A stretch of 64,000 nt of DNA from Neospora caninum Liverpool (Eukaryota > Apicomplexa > Conoidasida > Eucoccidiorida > Sarcocystidae), in assembly GCF_000208865.1 (NCBI RefSeq), contig NC_018398.1, forward strand, positions 3,602,769 through 3,666,768, written 5' to 3'. Position numbers and translations under genes: made by a program. Position 1 is the stretch's first letter. Each line of letters starts with the position of its first letter. The notes beneath the pieces were generated by a model. It did no database searches. It was not told the origin of the DNA and saw nothing but the letters and a program-made list of their open reading frames with translations. Below are positions 12,001 through 23,824 of the stretch, one piece after another.

Positions 12001-15000
12001 AGTGCCGAAGGTTAAAAGCATTGCCGCAGCCGAACACCACAGCCTCGCAGTAACCGAAACCGGAGAGGTGAGAAAAACGGACCTGTCTGTCAGATGTGCA
12101 CAGAGAGACGCGTTTCCAGGTGGACCACGGAACCGTTCTTTCTCGGGGTGCACTGCAAGCATCACCATGTCGTCGCTGTCCTCGTAAATACGATTTCGCC
12201 CATCGGTCTCTTTCCGCTCACCCGTGGAAAACGCGTTTCGCGTTCTCGTCTCCGGCATCACCCGGCGAGGGTTGGCAGAGCTTTTTGTTTCCACGACTCG
12301 CCGTGTGCGTCCACAGGTGTTTGCCTGGGGCGACAACAAACTTTACCAAACCGGGTGTGGAAAGAGGCAAGCGGAGCGTCTCGATCGACCTGAAATGATC
12401 GCGGGTCTTCCGAACGTTTGTCAGTGGGTTGCCACGGGGCCCCAGGCGTCGTTCTTCGTCCTGTGGTAAGCGTCTCGTTTTGGAAGACTTCCGAGTCTCA
12501 ATGTCGATTGACATAGAGACGTTTCTGTATCTTTTGTGCAGTTCTGCCGCTGAGACCGTGGAACTCGTAGCTCGACACACACTGTTCAAGTTCTCGGTCA
12601 ACACCGGACTTGTCTTCTGAACTGTGCCCTCTCCTCGCGCAGCTGACCCTCGATCCGGGAAACGCAGACAACACAGCCGTCGCCTTATACTCGAATGTGC
12701 TTCAACCCCTTAGAGGGGGGTGCGTATCAGCGGGATGTGTGCCCCGCGCCCCGTCTGAAACGTCCAGCTGTCGCGTCCGGCGCCTCTTGTGCCTCCTCGT
12801 TACGTGCTTTCTGAGCGCGTGCTTTCTTCGGGTTTGTTTTTCTCGCAGCTCTGGCGAGGTCTACGCCGCTGGCGTCATCAACGGCGGCCGTCTCGGAACG
12901 GGCTGGTCGAAGCGCAAGTACCAGTTTGCGCCGGCAGCAGTCCTCACGCACTGGGCAGATTTCGGAGACATTGCGTTCCAGAATGGAGACGAAGGATTTT
13001 CCCTCGGTTTCGGAAACGGAGAACTTCTCCCTGCGAGCGGCGCCGCAGGCGACGAACTCGCGAAGTCCAATCAAGTCCGTTGACCGCAGCCAAGAAGAAA
13101 CTGACGAGTGGAACAGCGAAAGCAGCGAAGTCTTTCCCTGAACACCCTAAAAACGGGAGCACCGAGATATTGGCACACATTTATATATATATATATATAT
13201 ATTCCGATTGACGGAATTGCGTGTGGGACCTTTGGTTGTCTTCACATTGTCAAGCCGTTCACGTTGTAGATGTATGTACGTATGACTTGGGCCCCAAGCC
13301 GCTCTTGAGCGCTGCAAATTCGGATTTCTAGGTTGCGACAAACTCGTTGTTTCGCTCAGCGTTGTACGACCAGGCGGTGCACGCGGGAGTGTCAGCGAAC
13401 GTCCTTGATGAAAGTTTGTGCCCCTCGTTTCGGTGCTGGCTGTTCTCTTCTCACTGGCGCCTGCGCGGTTCCGCTTGTCTGCCAGGAGCTTTCGGAGAAG
13501 ACCATCCAAACCTTTCTGTCAAGGTTGACGCTGGCGAGTTTCGAGATGGGGGCAAGCCAAGCCCAGGGCGCGTACGGCGTGGGCGGAGGCGTAAGCTGGC
13601 GAGACATGCAAGACCTGATTCAGCAGGAGGAGTTCGACAACCGCGTCGAACAAATCGAGCAGTTAGAAGATGACGTCATTCTCGTCCTCGGCAGAGAGCT
13701 GGACTTTGTGCTCAGCCTGGGAGAGAGAGAAAAAGAACTCGAACAACTCGAGGGGACATTCCAAAACCAGGTACACACCCCGCCGTTCCCTCTTTACTGC
13801 TTTTGTGTTAGGTTTTACTCATCTAAATCTCTTCGCCTTGTTGTGCATCTGTGCCACCATCTCCCTGTCTCCCGCTCTACATTTTGTGTGGGCGTATTGC
13901 AGGATGTGTCTCTTCAGCTTCGTCCCGCCTTCAAGTCGTGCATGTGTCACCTGTATGCGTGCAAATTTGTATGTGAAAAGACGTATCAAACGTGCCTTCG
14001 TCTATCCGTCTAGTGACTCACTTCCCCGACCAACGGATAAATAAGACCGGCCGTAAAGATGTGGAGTATAGAGATAAGACCACGGCCTATTATCCCACCC
14101 TGGAATCTGCGAGTGTGCGACACGCGGCCTTATATGCATCTCTCTGTTTGGATCTAAAACCACGTGTGAACACGTCGTTCTACATAGTCTGCTTCTCATG
14201 TCCAACGCACTTTCCCGCCCGTTGGGTGCCTGCAGGCTCTCGCCATCGTTGGGAAGGTTGACTTCGACTACCCCAGAATTATGCTGTAGGTCTCCTGTGG
14301 GGTGTCTTCTCGGTGCCTCTCTCCTGTCGCGGGCAGGGGGCCGGTACCTGTGCAGAGACCCAGCGAGAGAGGCCGAAGAGAGAGACGGCCAGAACGTCTC
14401 CAGCGGACGCGGCGGGCGTCTGGGACTTCTTCTGGGCGGCGCGCGTTCTGAGATAGGCACTCTTTGGCAGGCGGGAAGTCACCACCATCTTTGCGGGGTC
14501 GTGGCGCGCGGAGAAATTCGGGAGAGAGGGCCAGGTCGTCTCATCTGCGCAAACCGGTCGCAGCTGGTGCCCCGAGTCGCGTGTCTGTTTCCGCTTTGTC
14601 TCCCAGGAAGCGCGCGTTAACCGCCATTTTGACAAAACTCGACGAATTTCAGCAGATGGTGTGGACGCTCCAGCAGCAACCTGCGTACTTGCTGAGACTC
14701 TTTGGAGCCATCAACCGGCCCTGGCAGCTCGAGGCGGTGACGGAGCTAGCCGAAAAGGTAGCGTCAAGCACGAGACGCCGCATCACTTTCGTTTCTCGCA
14801 ACCGCTGCGCGCGTGGTCTAGGTGACTCGTGTCGTGCGGGGACGCGACGCTTCCTCGGCTTCTTGCCTTTCAAGCCTCGACTCGGGCCACGGATCAGGCA
14901 GGGGCATGCCTTCCTGATCTGCTAGCCGTCCAAACTGCCGAGACACCTCGTCGCTCCACCTCGCTTTTCTTGCATCTTTTCCGCTGGCTCTCTGCTGAGA

Positions 15001-18000
15001 GGTCGACACGCGGGCGTTTCGCACAGTTCCAGTGCGCTGCGGCGGCGGTGAAGGCGTTCTTTCCGGCGACCTCTCTCTGAGCTCTGCATAGAGCTAGCGT
15101 TCAGGAATCCTCCGCGCGGGCGTTTCTAAACGTGTGGAAGGCCGGACAGACGCCCTGTGTCGCGTCGCGCTCTGGGCGTGTCCGTCGGGGCCGACCGACC
15201 TGTTTCTGCGGCGAGTGTGCGTGTGTGTTTTCAGGTCTACCTCGAGATTGAAGACGACCGCGTGAAGCATTTGCTGGCCGCTTTAATGCGCGGACTGGCA
15301 AAACAGGAGGCGGAGAAAGCAGACTCTCTCTTCACTTGCTTCCACGCAGGTAGGTGATTTCCAAACTCAGTTCGCTCGTGCCGCCTGGCACCCGTGCGAT
15401 CTCGCTGGCCACCAACTGCACGGAGGACAGAAACGCTCGAGTCTGCCATTGGCACGTGCCTCAGCGACCTCGAGAGGAGACAGTGAAAGGCCTATAGCTC
15501 TTCCATTCACCTTCACCGTCACTAGCGTTTCTCGGCGCATCTCAGCCCACAGCAGAAGGGGGACCGCGTCCTTAGTGGAAGTCGTTAGAACGAAGGACAC
15601 GAAGGCTACTCCCGGTCCCTGAGGCAGCGAGGCGTCCAGCGCACCACGCCTCCCCTCAAAAACGCGTCCCTGTGCCTGGTTCGTCGTCCCGACTGAAGGA
15701 ACGAATGCGGGTCGCCTTTCCCAATGGTTACTCCGCACCTGCACGTTTTCTGCTTGCCCCTTGCACGGCTGTCTGGCCTCGCAGAGACTTCGGCCCTCCT
15801 TCGACTTCTCCGCGCCTTCTGCCTGCGCGACTTGAACCTTCTCCACATCGCCCACTTCCTGTTCCAAACGACGAATCCCAGGTACAGTGGGGAACATGCA
15901 GCGTGGGCGTGGATACGGACAGGAATGGATATCTTGTGGTGTGCATGCGTCGGAGTCCAAAATCAGCGGTGATCCCCAGGTGGTTTACTAAGTCCAAGGT
16001 TAAGCGAAAAGTGAGCGTCTTCGATATACAACCGGGTGACCCCCCGCGCGCACTTAGGCGCATCTGTGTGCGTGCCTGTGCCTGTGTGTGTGTGTGTGTA
16101 CCTGTGTGTGTGTGTGTGTGCCTGTGTGTGTGTGTGTGCCTGTGTGCGTGCGTGTGTGTGTGGATCTCTGCCCTGTGCATGCATCTTCGCGCGAAGTTAG
16201 CTCCTTGCGGAAGAGAGCGCAGAGGCGAGAGTCCCCCTTGCTGTCTCAACGAGTTTGACGACTGTAGATCTTGTTGGTTACCGGATTCTACTTCTGTTGC
16301 GTGGTTACACGACCCCTCAGCATCGACGTGAGTCTACTCCAACAGATCGAGCCCCGTAACGCGGTGTGTCCTAGCTCGCCATCGTCTTTTGGAAGAGGCG
16401 CGTTCCAACGAGGCGCCAACTCTCTGACACGCCGTGTGCCTTTCTCCGGTCTTCAGTTCGCTTCCGTCTTTGCTCGGCACTCTCGAGAGTGTTACCTTCT
16501 CGCTCTCTCCGGAGGAAGTTATGGCCAAGAACGGTACGCATTTGGGCGTTCAGCTGCTAGGCAACTGTCGTGATTTTTCGCAGATTCCATCTCACCCTCG
16601 TCACTGTGTTTGCTGCTCTTTCTCGGTATTACTGCGGATGCCGATCCACACGTGTATGCACATGTAGAGATGAAGACGGGAGGCGCTTTTAAGAGATTCG
16701 AGAATGCTGTATGCCAAGAGGACGTTTTCGCCACTCGCATCACGTGTTTCATCGCGGGAGGCATTCAGTTCGGGTTTCTACAACCTTGCATGCCTCCGGT
16801 CGTTTCCGCGCCTCCCCCATCGGCGATTCTTATCTCAGAAGCTGCTACCTCTTCACCTCGAGATGCCTTACCGCCGGTGCCCCACAAATCCATATACCCA
16901 CTAACATGCACTCCACAACTTTCATTGAGCCACAGTTGCTTATGCATATATATGGATATAGATAACTACGTTTATGTCCATGTGCACATATCTATATATA
17001 AATGTGTGCATGTATATGTGTATATGCATGCGTGATTTGTTCCTGGTTGTTGCAGGTGTTGCAGCGAGTTCTCTTTCGTCGAAGGCGTCAAAAGATGAAA
17101 TTCGTCGCGAGTTCCACAAGGGTTTGGACACGATGAAGACGTTCTTGATTTCTGGCCTCGGAGGCGGCTTCGCGAACATCGCACTGCCTCCAGTCATTCG
17201 CGCGGTGTTGCAGTACGCCACACACAGCGTGTATGACCGCGGTTTCCTCGTCGACTACGACTGGCTTAAATACGGAATGGATTTCTGCTACACTCTCCCC
17301 GCCGTCAAGCTCTTCCTCCACGCACTCATCATCCCCGTGTTCCAGGCTCCCAATGCCTACGCAAGTAAGGCTGCCTCCACGCGCGCACGCCAGACGCGCG
17401 AACACCCTCTGGAGTGCCTTGCCTACTTTCACATATACCAGTTAACGGGATGGAAACACATGTGCACAGGTATCTGCATGTATTCCCATCGACGTACTTG
17501 AATACCTATGTGCCCACCTGCATATCTAAATATGTATATAGGAGGAGAGGGGGGTTGTTTCTTCGTTTTGTTACGTGTCATTCGCCTGCGGAGAGAGGTG
17601 CTTTTTGTTGGCTTTCCCTTTTTCGCTTAGATCGCTGTGGATGCCCCTCGATGGCGCCTCACGTGGTGGAGAAGTTTCGAGCATGCGCTCGGTTTCTCGA
17701 GTTCTGCTCGAAGCCGACGGGGACCAACGAGGGCGAGGATAAGATGTCGAGCGCAATGATGATTCGCGCCATCGGAATGGAAGTCTGGGCCGCCGTCGCC
17801 CAGGCCGTTCGCTTCCAGGCGGATATTCGAGACACACTCGATGTAGATGTACGAGCATGCATATGCAACCGTCCACGCAAGAACCAACGTTTCGTTTTGT
17901 CTCTATTTGAGATTCGCTGTTTTCGGAGGGTGAACGCGGTGGATATATATATATATATATGCACCAGATGTAGTTGAAAGGCCCATACAAAAGTGATCCG

Positions 18001-21000
18001 ATAACTCACGGGTGCGAATGAATGTGCATCTCGCACCGGGCGGAGGCTGACGTGGAGGGCATTTTTGCATTCCCAGGCCGCTCCCCTCGGGTAGCAAAAA
18101 AATTTGTGTGGTCTGTCTCACGATACCTTGGGGGGGCGTGTGACAGCACGCGAGAGGGGAGCTGTGCCTATCAGCGATGGGAGAGAGAACGAATCTGACT
18201 TCTGACTCGGATTCTGCCGGGGTCTACATCTCGTCGTTTATCTGTCTGCTGGCCGGACTTCGCAGCTGACGCTGGACCTCTTTCGAGCACCCTACGACTT
18301 GAGTGATCACTACGTGACGCTTCGATCGGAAATGCTCTGCAGTGAGTCGTTTCTTCGCCAATTGCAGGCACCCAAGTTCACCTTCTCTTTCTGGCTGCTT
18401 GGGTTGAACGCGATAAGCGTTTGCTGGAATCAGTGACTGACTCCGAGCAGGCTCAGCGTTTCGCGTTGCGTGCAAACGCTGTTTCAAATGGAGGCAACTG
18501 ACTGGAAAGGACGCGTTTCTCCGAGGCTCCGTGAAGTGTCTCCTGGAGAATCTATCCAGATAGACAACGGTATATATACACCTCTTGGAATTTGCATGCG
18601 CACGAGGACTTCGAATGCGCGAACAGGATTCTGACCGTGTGGCGACCTTTGTTCACCTCGCACATCCACTCCCGGCTGTCTTGCGTTTGGGGGGAGGCGC
18701 ACCCAGATCAAGAGAAGCGGCAAAACACGTTTCGGGTGCGGGCGGTTCGGAATCTCATCGGGCGTGTCTGAGGCGGGTGTCTGCCCATCTTCTCTAGCTG
18801 AAATGAGACTCTCCTTTTTCTCTTCGCTCTTCTGCATGCAGCTGCGACAAATCTGTGCAGGAAGTTCGAGCCGCAGTTGAACATGTCTGCGCACGACCCC
18901 CTCGCTGCTCTCGTACGCGCGTCTGTTGCGACGCCATCTGACCCACCAGAGACTGAAAGAGTCATACATATTCATATGTGTATGCATACATATATATGTA
19001 TATATATATATATATATGTATGTATATGCATATATATATGTATATATATGTATATATAGGTATATATATATATATATATATACAGGAATACACATATGCC
19101 TGTATATACACGTATAGGTATTACGTATGTATATATGGTATGTGGATGCAGCAGTGGTCGCGATGAAGGCATGTACAGAGGCAGGCGTGTCTCTTTTTGA
19201 GTAGTCCGGGTCTCTCTCCAGGATCCGTCGTGAACGTCTGTGGGTGAATAAGTACATAAATACGTAGATGTGAATATCGCGGTGGCAACGCATGAGGCGT
19301 TCAAGTGGGAACGATGTGCTTTCATGTGCATGTTTTTGTCTCAGGTGCGGAGGATCGCTGATGGGCGGAATCCGCCATTCGACGCTGACCAACTGGAACA
19401 CTGCCGCCAGGAGGAAACTTGGCATACGTTCCGGATGAACCACCGATTCTTGATCACGTAAGCAAAACCCTTCGTGCAGCTAGAGCGCGTGCCTCAGTGC
19501 CCCACCTAGCCAACGAGAATAGAGGTAAAGAGACGGAAGGGGAGCGCATGAAGCGATTTTTATATGCGTACATAGATATACGTATATATATATATATATA
19601 TTTGACGGCAGAAGCAGAAGCGTTTTCTTCTGTGCGGGGCCGTGGTTGTCTCGGCATTCGTTGTCTTTTCTGGTTTTCAGGGAGAAGAACATCGTCTTCG
19701 ATCCTATTACACATGCCCCAGTTCCCCAGATGTTCTCGTTGAGACAGCACGCCCACATCAAGGTACGCGGCAGAGCTCAGATTGTGCGCTTTGCACTGCA
19801 CACTTCTGTGCGAGACAACGTTCGAGAAGTTCGAAGCAAGACACTCTCCCCTCCTCGCCGCTCCACAGTTCGACCCATGCCTCGTTGGGCCTTTTATTGG
19901 CCTAGCAGAACTGCAGTTTATCGGGGCTAACCTCAGCGCAAAAGGCGTTCATCCAGTTGCTAAACAGGACGGATCGGATTCTTGTTGGCCTGGCACCCGT
20001 TTACTGACTGGATGAGCGCCGTCCTTTTGCGTGTTGTGAGAGAAGAATTTCCACGAAAATGAAACGGCACAAGGCAGGTTGTCTCGCTGCCGGGGGTGCA
20101 TGCGAGGTCGTGCGAGTGCGCGTGGTCTGCGAAAAACCACGAACTGGGCAGCGAGGGTCTGTTGTTCCACGTCTGGAGACGAGGAATGCCTGCTCGGAAT
20201 GTTCGGGTTGACTAGGTGAAACGGAGGGACAAGTCCGTCAATCGTGCCACAGCCTTCTACTCTCAGCCGCGTCTGCCGCACTGCTCGGATAACACCGCGT
20301 CATTTGCGCACAACACGGAGAAGCGTGTGCTTCTCTGGATAGACAGGTCGACGGGCTGATAGAGGGATATTAGCATGCGCCTGCGTGGTGCTTTGTTCTT
20401 GTGACAGAGTCGTGTATGTTGGTTCATGTTTCCATCCTCTTGTCACGTATATGGATAGGCGCGTTTCTTCCTCCGAGAGAACTTGGGAAGTTGTCTCCCT
20501 TCAGGATTCAAGCGTCGAGACACCTGGTTTTTCCTGGTCCTGCGTTCAGGAGAATCACCGTCTCCTGTCGATTATCATTCGGTACACTCCGCCGGAAGCG
20601 TACGACCCTCGCTTCGTCCTACAAGAGGCGATAAGGAAGTTGCCGCCAGTGCTGACGGCTCGGGATTGGCGGAAGTTGCACAGCGAAATGGAAGCGCTCG
20701 CTGAGCACTTTGCTGCATGCGATCCCCCCGACTACGACCGCTGCAAAATGACGGAGCACGCGGCGCGAGTCATCGACGACATGGTGCAGAACAACATTGA
20801 CCAGCTTGCCGTCATGCAATGGATAGCCGAGGACATTCTCGACCGGAAACAACACCGGAGTTACATGCGGCACGTCTTGGTAGGCAGCTGGGCTCGCGTG
20901 GAGCGCGCCCTCGCGCGAGAGAGAGACTGGGGCACTGAATTCAGAGCGTGCGGGAAAAACAGAGGACACGAGAGCCCGTGCGAGACGCCGCGGGCCGTCT

Positions 21001-22810
21001 TTTTCGGCAGACCGTTGAAGAGAATCTGGAGGTGGAAGAGGATCTTAGGAAGGGCGCTGAAGCGGCACTGAGGGGTGTTTTCCTGCCCGCGTCGTGAACG
21101 ATGGCGAACGTAAATACATGTTTTGGCTGTGAGAAACTTGACGCAAAGAGCTGTGGTGGAGCGTGACGGGACCCTTTCCTTCTGCAGCGGAGACAGGAGG
21201 AGCTTTCGGCCATGAAACGGAAGTACGAGGCATCCCTGAAGAAGAGAGTCGAAGACGTGAAAGAGGCCATAGACGCCATGGAGTCTCTCCAGTATCCCGG
21301 GCCCCTCCTGGTCCAAGCCAAGGTAAGGGACAGGGGCGAAACCCTCACCTCAAATGCCCACACTCACACCTGTAAAGAGATCTATATCAAATATCATACT
21401 TATTTATGTATGTGTATACATACTCATGTACATACAAGCAAATGTACATATATATATATGTATCTATATATGTATGTATGCATGCATGAAGGTAGGGAGA
21501 TCAATGGACAAATGGGCAGAGAGATGGCTGTACGGATATCAGCGTGTGTGTATGGGAAAACGCATTTCAGAGATCGGTGGAAGGAGGACTCCGCCGAAAA
21601 GGAACAGCGCGAACGAGGGAGAGTGTTCCATTGTCCGTTTCCGTCGCGGAGTGTGAAAGAAATGCACGCACATCACAAGTCAGCTTTGATTTTAATGCAA
21701 TTCAAGTACACATGTAGTGGGGAAAGGGAAACGAGTGGTGTTTGCAGGCATTCACTTGCCGTTTGCGGTTTCGGTGCGGGGCATGCAGAGAATGAACGTG
21801 CAGCTCTGGTTCAATTCCATCCGCGAGAAAATGAGCAGATCCAAAAAGAACAAGACCACGTCGGGCTATTGCCCGTCTGCAACTTTCAAATATGCGGTCC
21901 TTTTCGACCGTGAGGTATGTTCGGTTCGCACCGTTCAGTAGCTGGGCATCTGCGCCCATCTACTTCCTATAAAAAACTTCTAAGCATCTATTTCCGGTTT
22001 CTGCCTCATTCGCTTCTCCATGCACGATTTATTGGTGAATATATTCATGGTGGCAGTATCTCTCCCTTTATATATATATATATATATATATATAAAGGGA
22101 GAGATCTCGCAATGTGAAAAATAGACGTAGAAGTGAGTGTTTGCGTGAGCGTTTCTCAGCTTCACACATGGCACGAATAGACGGATTTCACTCAACTCCG
22201 GCTAATCTTCTCGTCAGAGGAAGTCGAATGCATTAGCCCGGCTCGAGTATATAGATAGGCAGTCAACAAGCGTCTGTATATACACGCGCAGTGTCAGCAC
22301 TGCTGCAGCACTCCAAGTGAGCAAACAGGTACAAAGTGTCTCAGTCGATATGAAGCCTCTGAACGCCCTTTTTTATAGGGCGAAGGCTGCACGCGATCCT
22401 GGCGATGCACCGAATGTCGCCTTCCCGGTCATTCTCTCTGTCTGCGCATGCATCTGGACGGTCTCCGGCGTGAAAGAACTTGTTGCGTTCGTCTGTCTTG
22501 CCCTCTCCTTCAGATCATCTCGAAGTTGTCTCCGAGCGTGACTCCAGATGTGATGGTGAATTTGTACGTTACCTTCACACTACGGAAAGACCATTCGTGG
22601 CAGGTTGTCTTTACTCACCGCGTCCACAAAGTCGAGCAACTGGTCGCCGATTTTGTAATTGCCAAAGAAGAGCTCCTCCACATCCGCAGGCTGCCGCCAC
22701 AGGCGACCTACGGCTTCCTCAAGTCTCCATCAGACCCGGACGGGTTTGTAGAAGTGAACGTTCTTCCGTTCCTTCAGGCCCTAGACCAAGTCGGGGGACA
22801 GGAATGCTAG
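6008..22810 (+). CDS. RCC1-repeat protein fused to an IQGAP-like GRD and RGC domain
   Basis: About 1,814 residues. Exons: 6008-6845, 7378-7619, 8277-8546, 9229-9501, 9946-10087, 10712-10987, 11424-11560, 11855-12067, 12317-12465, 12542-12611 (uncertain), 12643-12719, 12849-13074, 13486-13770, 14236-14285, 14607-14757, 15235-15349, 15785-15881, 16457-16533, 17056-17364, 17631-17848, 18266-18341, 18842-18912, 19345-19457, 19681-19762, 20550-20879, 21188-21322, 21789-21914, 22514-22810. Residues 50-970 hold 14 RCC1-type blades ([32 protein letters not shown]). Residues about 985-1065 are coiled coil. Residues about 1070-1455 resemble the IQGAP GAP-related domain ([28 protein letters not shown]). 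The last two exons match the RGC domain, ending in [12 protein letters not shown]. Family knowledge: RCC1 propellers act as exchange factors or scaffolds; IQGAP GRDs bind small GTPases, usually without hydrolysing GTP. No CH or IQ motif is seen. The short exon 10 is the weak point; the rest is phase-consistent. Confidence 0.88.
9618..9660. repeat. TA microsatellite in an RCC1-GAP intron
   Basis: Alternating TA tract in the intron between exons 9229-9501 and 9946-10087. No coding role. Confidence 0.85.
13182..13202. repeat. TA microsatellite in an RCC1-GAP intron
   Basis: A 21-nt alternating TA run in the intron between exons 12849-13074 and 13486-13770. Confidence 0.85.
16067..16163. repeat. 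Compound (TG)n microsatellite
   Basis: Several TG runs separated by CC or AC steps, in the intron between exons 15785-15881 and 16457-16533 of the RCC1-GAP gene. The other strand reads as an artificial His/Thr-rich peptide, which is only the CA repeat translated. Confidence 0.9.
18966..19140. repeat. Long TA/ATGCA-rich simple-sequence tract
   Basis: About 175 bp of nearly pure TA with TATG and CATA interruptions, in the intron between exons 18842-18912 and 19345-19457. It is the longest low-complexity tract of the gene and a likely site of strain length variation. Confidence 0.85.
22058..22105. repeat. Perfect 48-nt palindrome with TA core
   Basis: Thirteen-base arms, ATCTCTCCCTTTA at 22058-22070 and its exact reverse complement at 22093-22105, enclose 22 nt of alternating TA that is itself self-complementary. 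The whole stretch is a perfect palindrome. It lies in the last intron of the RCC1-GAP gene (21915-22513). Confidence 0.95.
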
Positions 22811-23428
22811 GTTTGAGACGAGAAACGCGGCTCCCCCCAGAAACGACATGTTTCCTACAGAGACGCCGCCGGCGATTCCCCGCGACAGGGCGCGTTTCCA
22901 ACCGGGTATGCGCACGTCGAGAGGTTCGAAATTTCTCGTTTCGTCATAGCCACCAGTTCGTAGAGAGACGAAGAAACTCCCTCTGTGCGGCACGCGTGTG
23001 TGAAAAACTGGCAAGCGACGGGGTGGGTGCCCTCTCTCTGCGCTCCACCTCTCGGCCGTTGCGCCCTCCTGGACGCGACGAGCCAGAGAGCGCCGTCGCT
23101 TTTTTTACTTCATCAGTGACGCCAAAGTCTGCTTTCTGCTGACAAATGAAGAGCGCGGGTGGTGGGATGGGGTCTGTGATGTCGCTGCTAACCAAGAATG
23201 CGGGGTGCGTGTTTTGTGGGGGGATTAAATCCGTGAGGGCTGCGCGCAAATGCCAGCCTCCCGTTGGTCTCGCGTTTCGTACCGAAATGCCTTGGTCTCG
23301 CGGAGTGTCCTGCACGCTAGGAGAGGACGCTACGGGAGCCTTATTGCCGGTGAAAAGGACAGAGGGGGAGAAATCGCGGAAACGAGTGGGCGACAAGCTT
23401 TTTTTTTGAACAAGCATTCGAACCGCGA

Positions 23429-23824
23429 ATGAAAGCGATGAGATATCCCTTCTTGCTCGCGTTCTCTCTCTGTCTTCTCGGGTTACGCCTGCTGAGTTCA
23501 TGGGAACAGACTCGATTAACAGCTGAAAAGGAGGCTGTTTTGAGGCAGTTGAACCGAGAGGAAGGCGGAAAAGGGAGGAAAGAGGACGAAAAGGGACTCA
23601 AAACGTTCAAGTGGAATCTTCGTCTCTTTCCCAATTTACCGTTCCTTTGCGGGGCTTTGTCGCCTCCGGTGAATCTTCGGTTTCCAGCGCGCATTCCCGG
23701 CAGGAACGGCGCATCGTATTTCCGCTGTGGAGCGGCCTCGCCTCGGGATTCAGAGCTTGAGTTCCGACTCTCTTTGCACGGAGTCAAGCGTACGCTTTTT
23801 GGCGCGATTGACCGCGTGTCATGA
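23429..23824 (+). CDS. Doubtful single-exon ORF with signal-peptide-like N-terminus
   Basis: Encodes 131 residues from a true ATG. Residues 1-24 (beginning MKAMRYPFLLAFSLCLL) look like a cleavable signal peptide; a charged stretch rich in Glu and Lys follows, then a mixed basic C-terminus with few cysteines and no known domain. It starts about 620 bp after the RCC1-GAP stop and could simply be 3' UTR sequence. A longer ORF on the opposite strand covers the same bases, so openness alone is weak support. Listed as a possibility, not a firm gene. Confidence 0.22.
   Translation: MKAMRYPFLLAFSLCLLGLRLLSSWEQTRLTAEKEAVLRQLNREEGGKGRKEDEKGLKTFKWNLRLFPNLPFLCGALSPPVNLRFPARIPGRNGASYFRCGAASPRDSELEFRLSLHGVKRTLFGAIDRVS

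Noticed and set aside
15963..16249. His/Thr-rich ORFs on the minus strand
   Set aside because: They only translate the (CA)n microsatellite.
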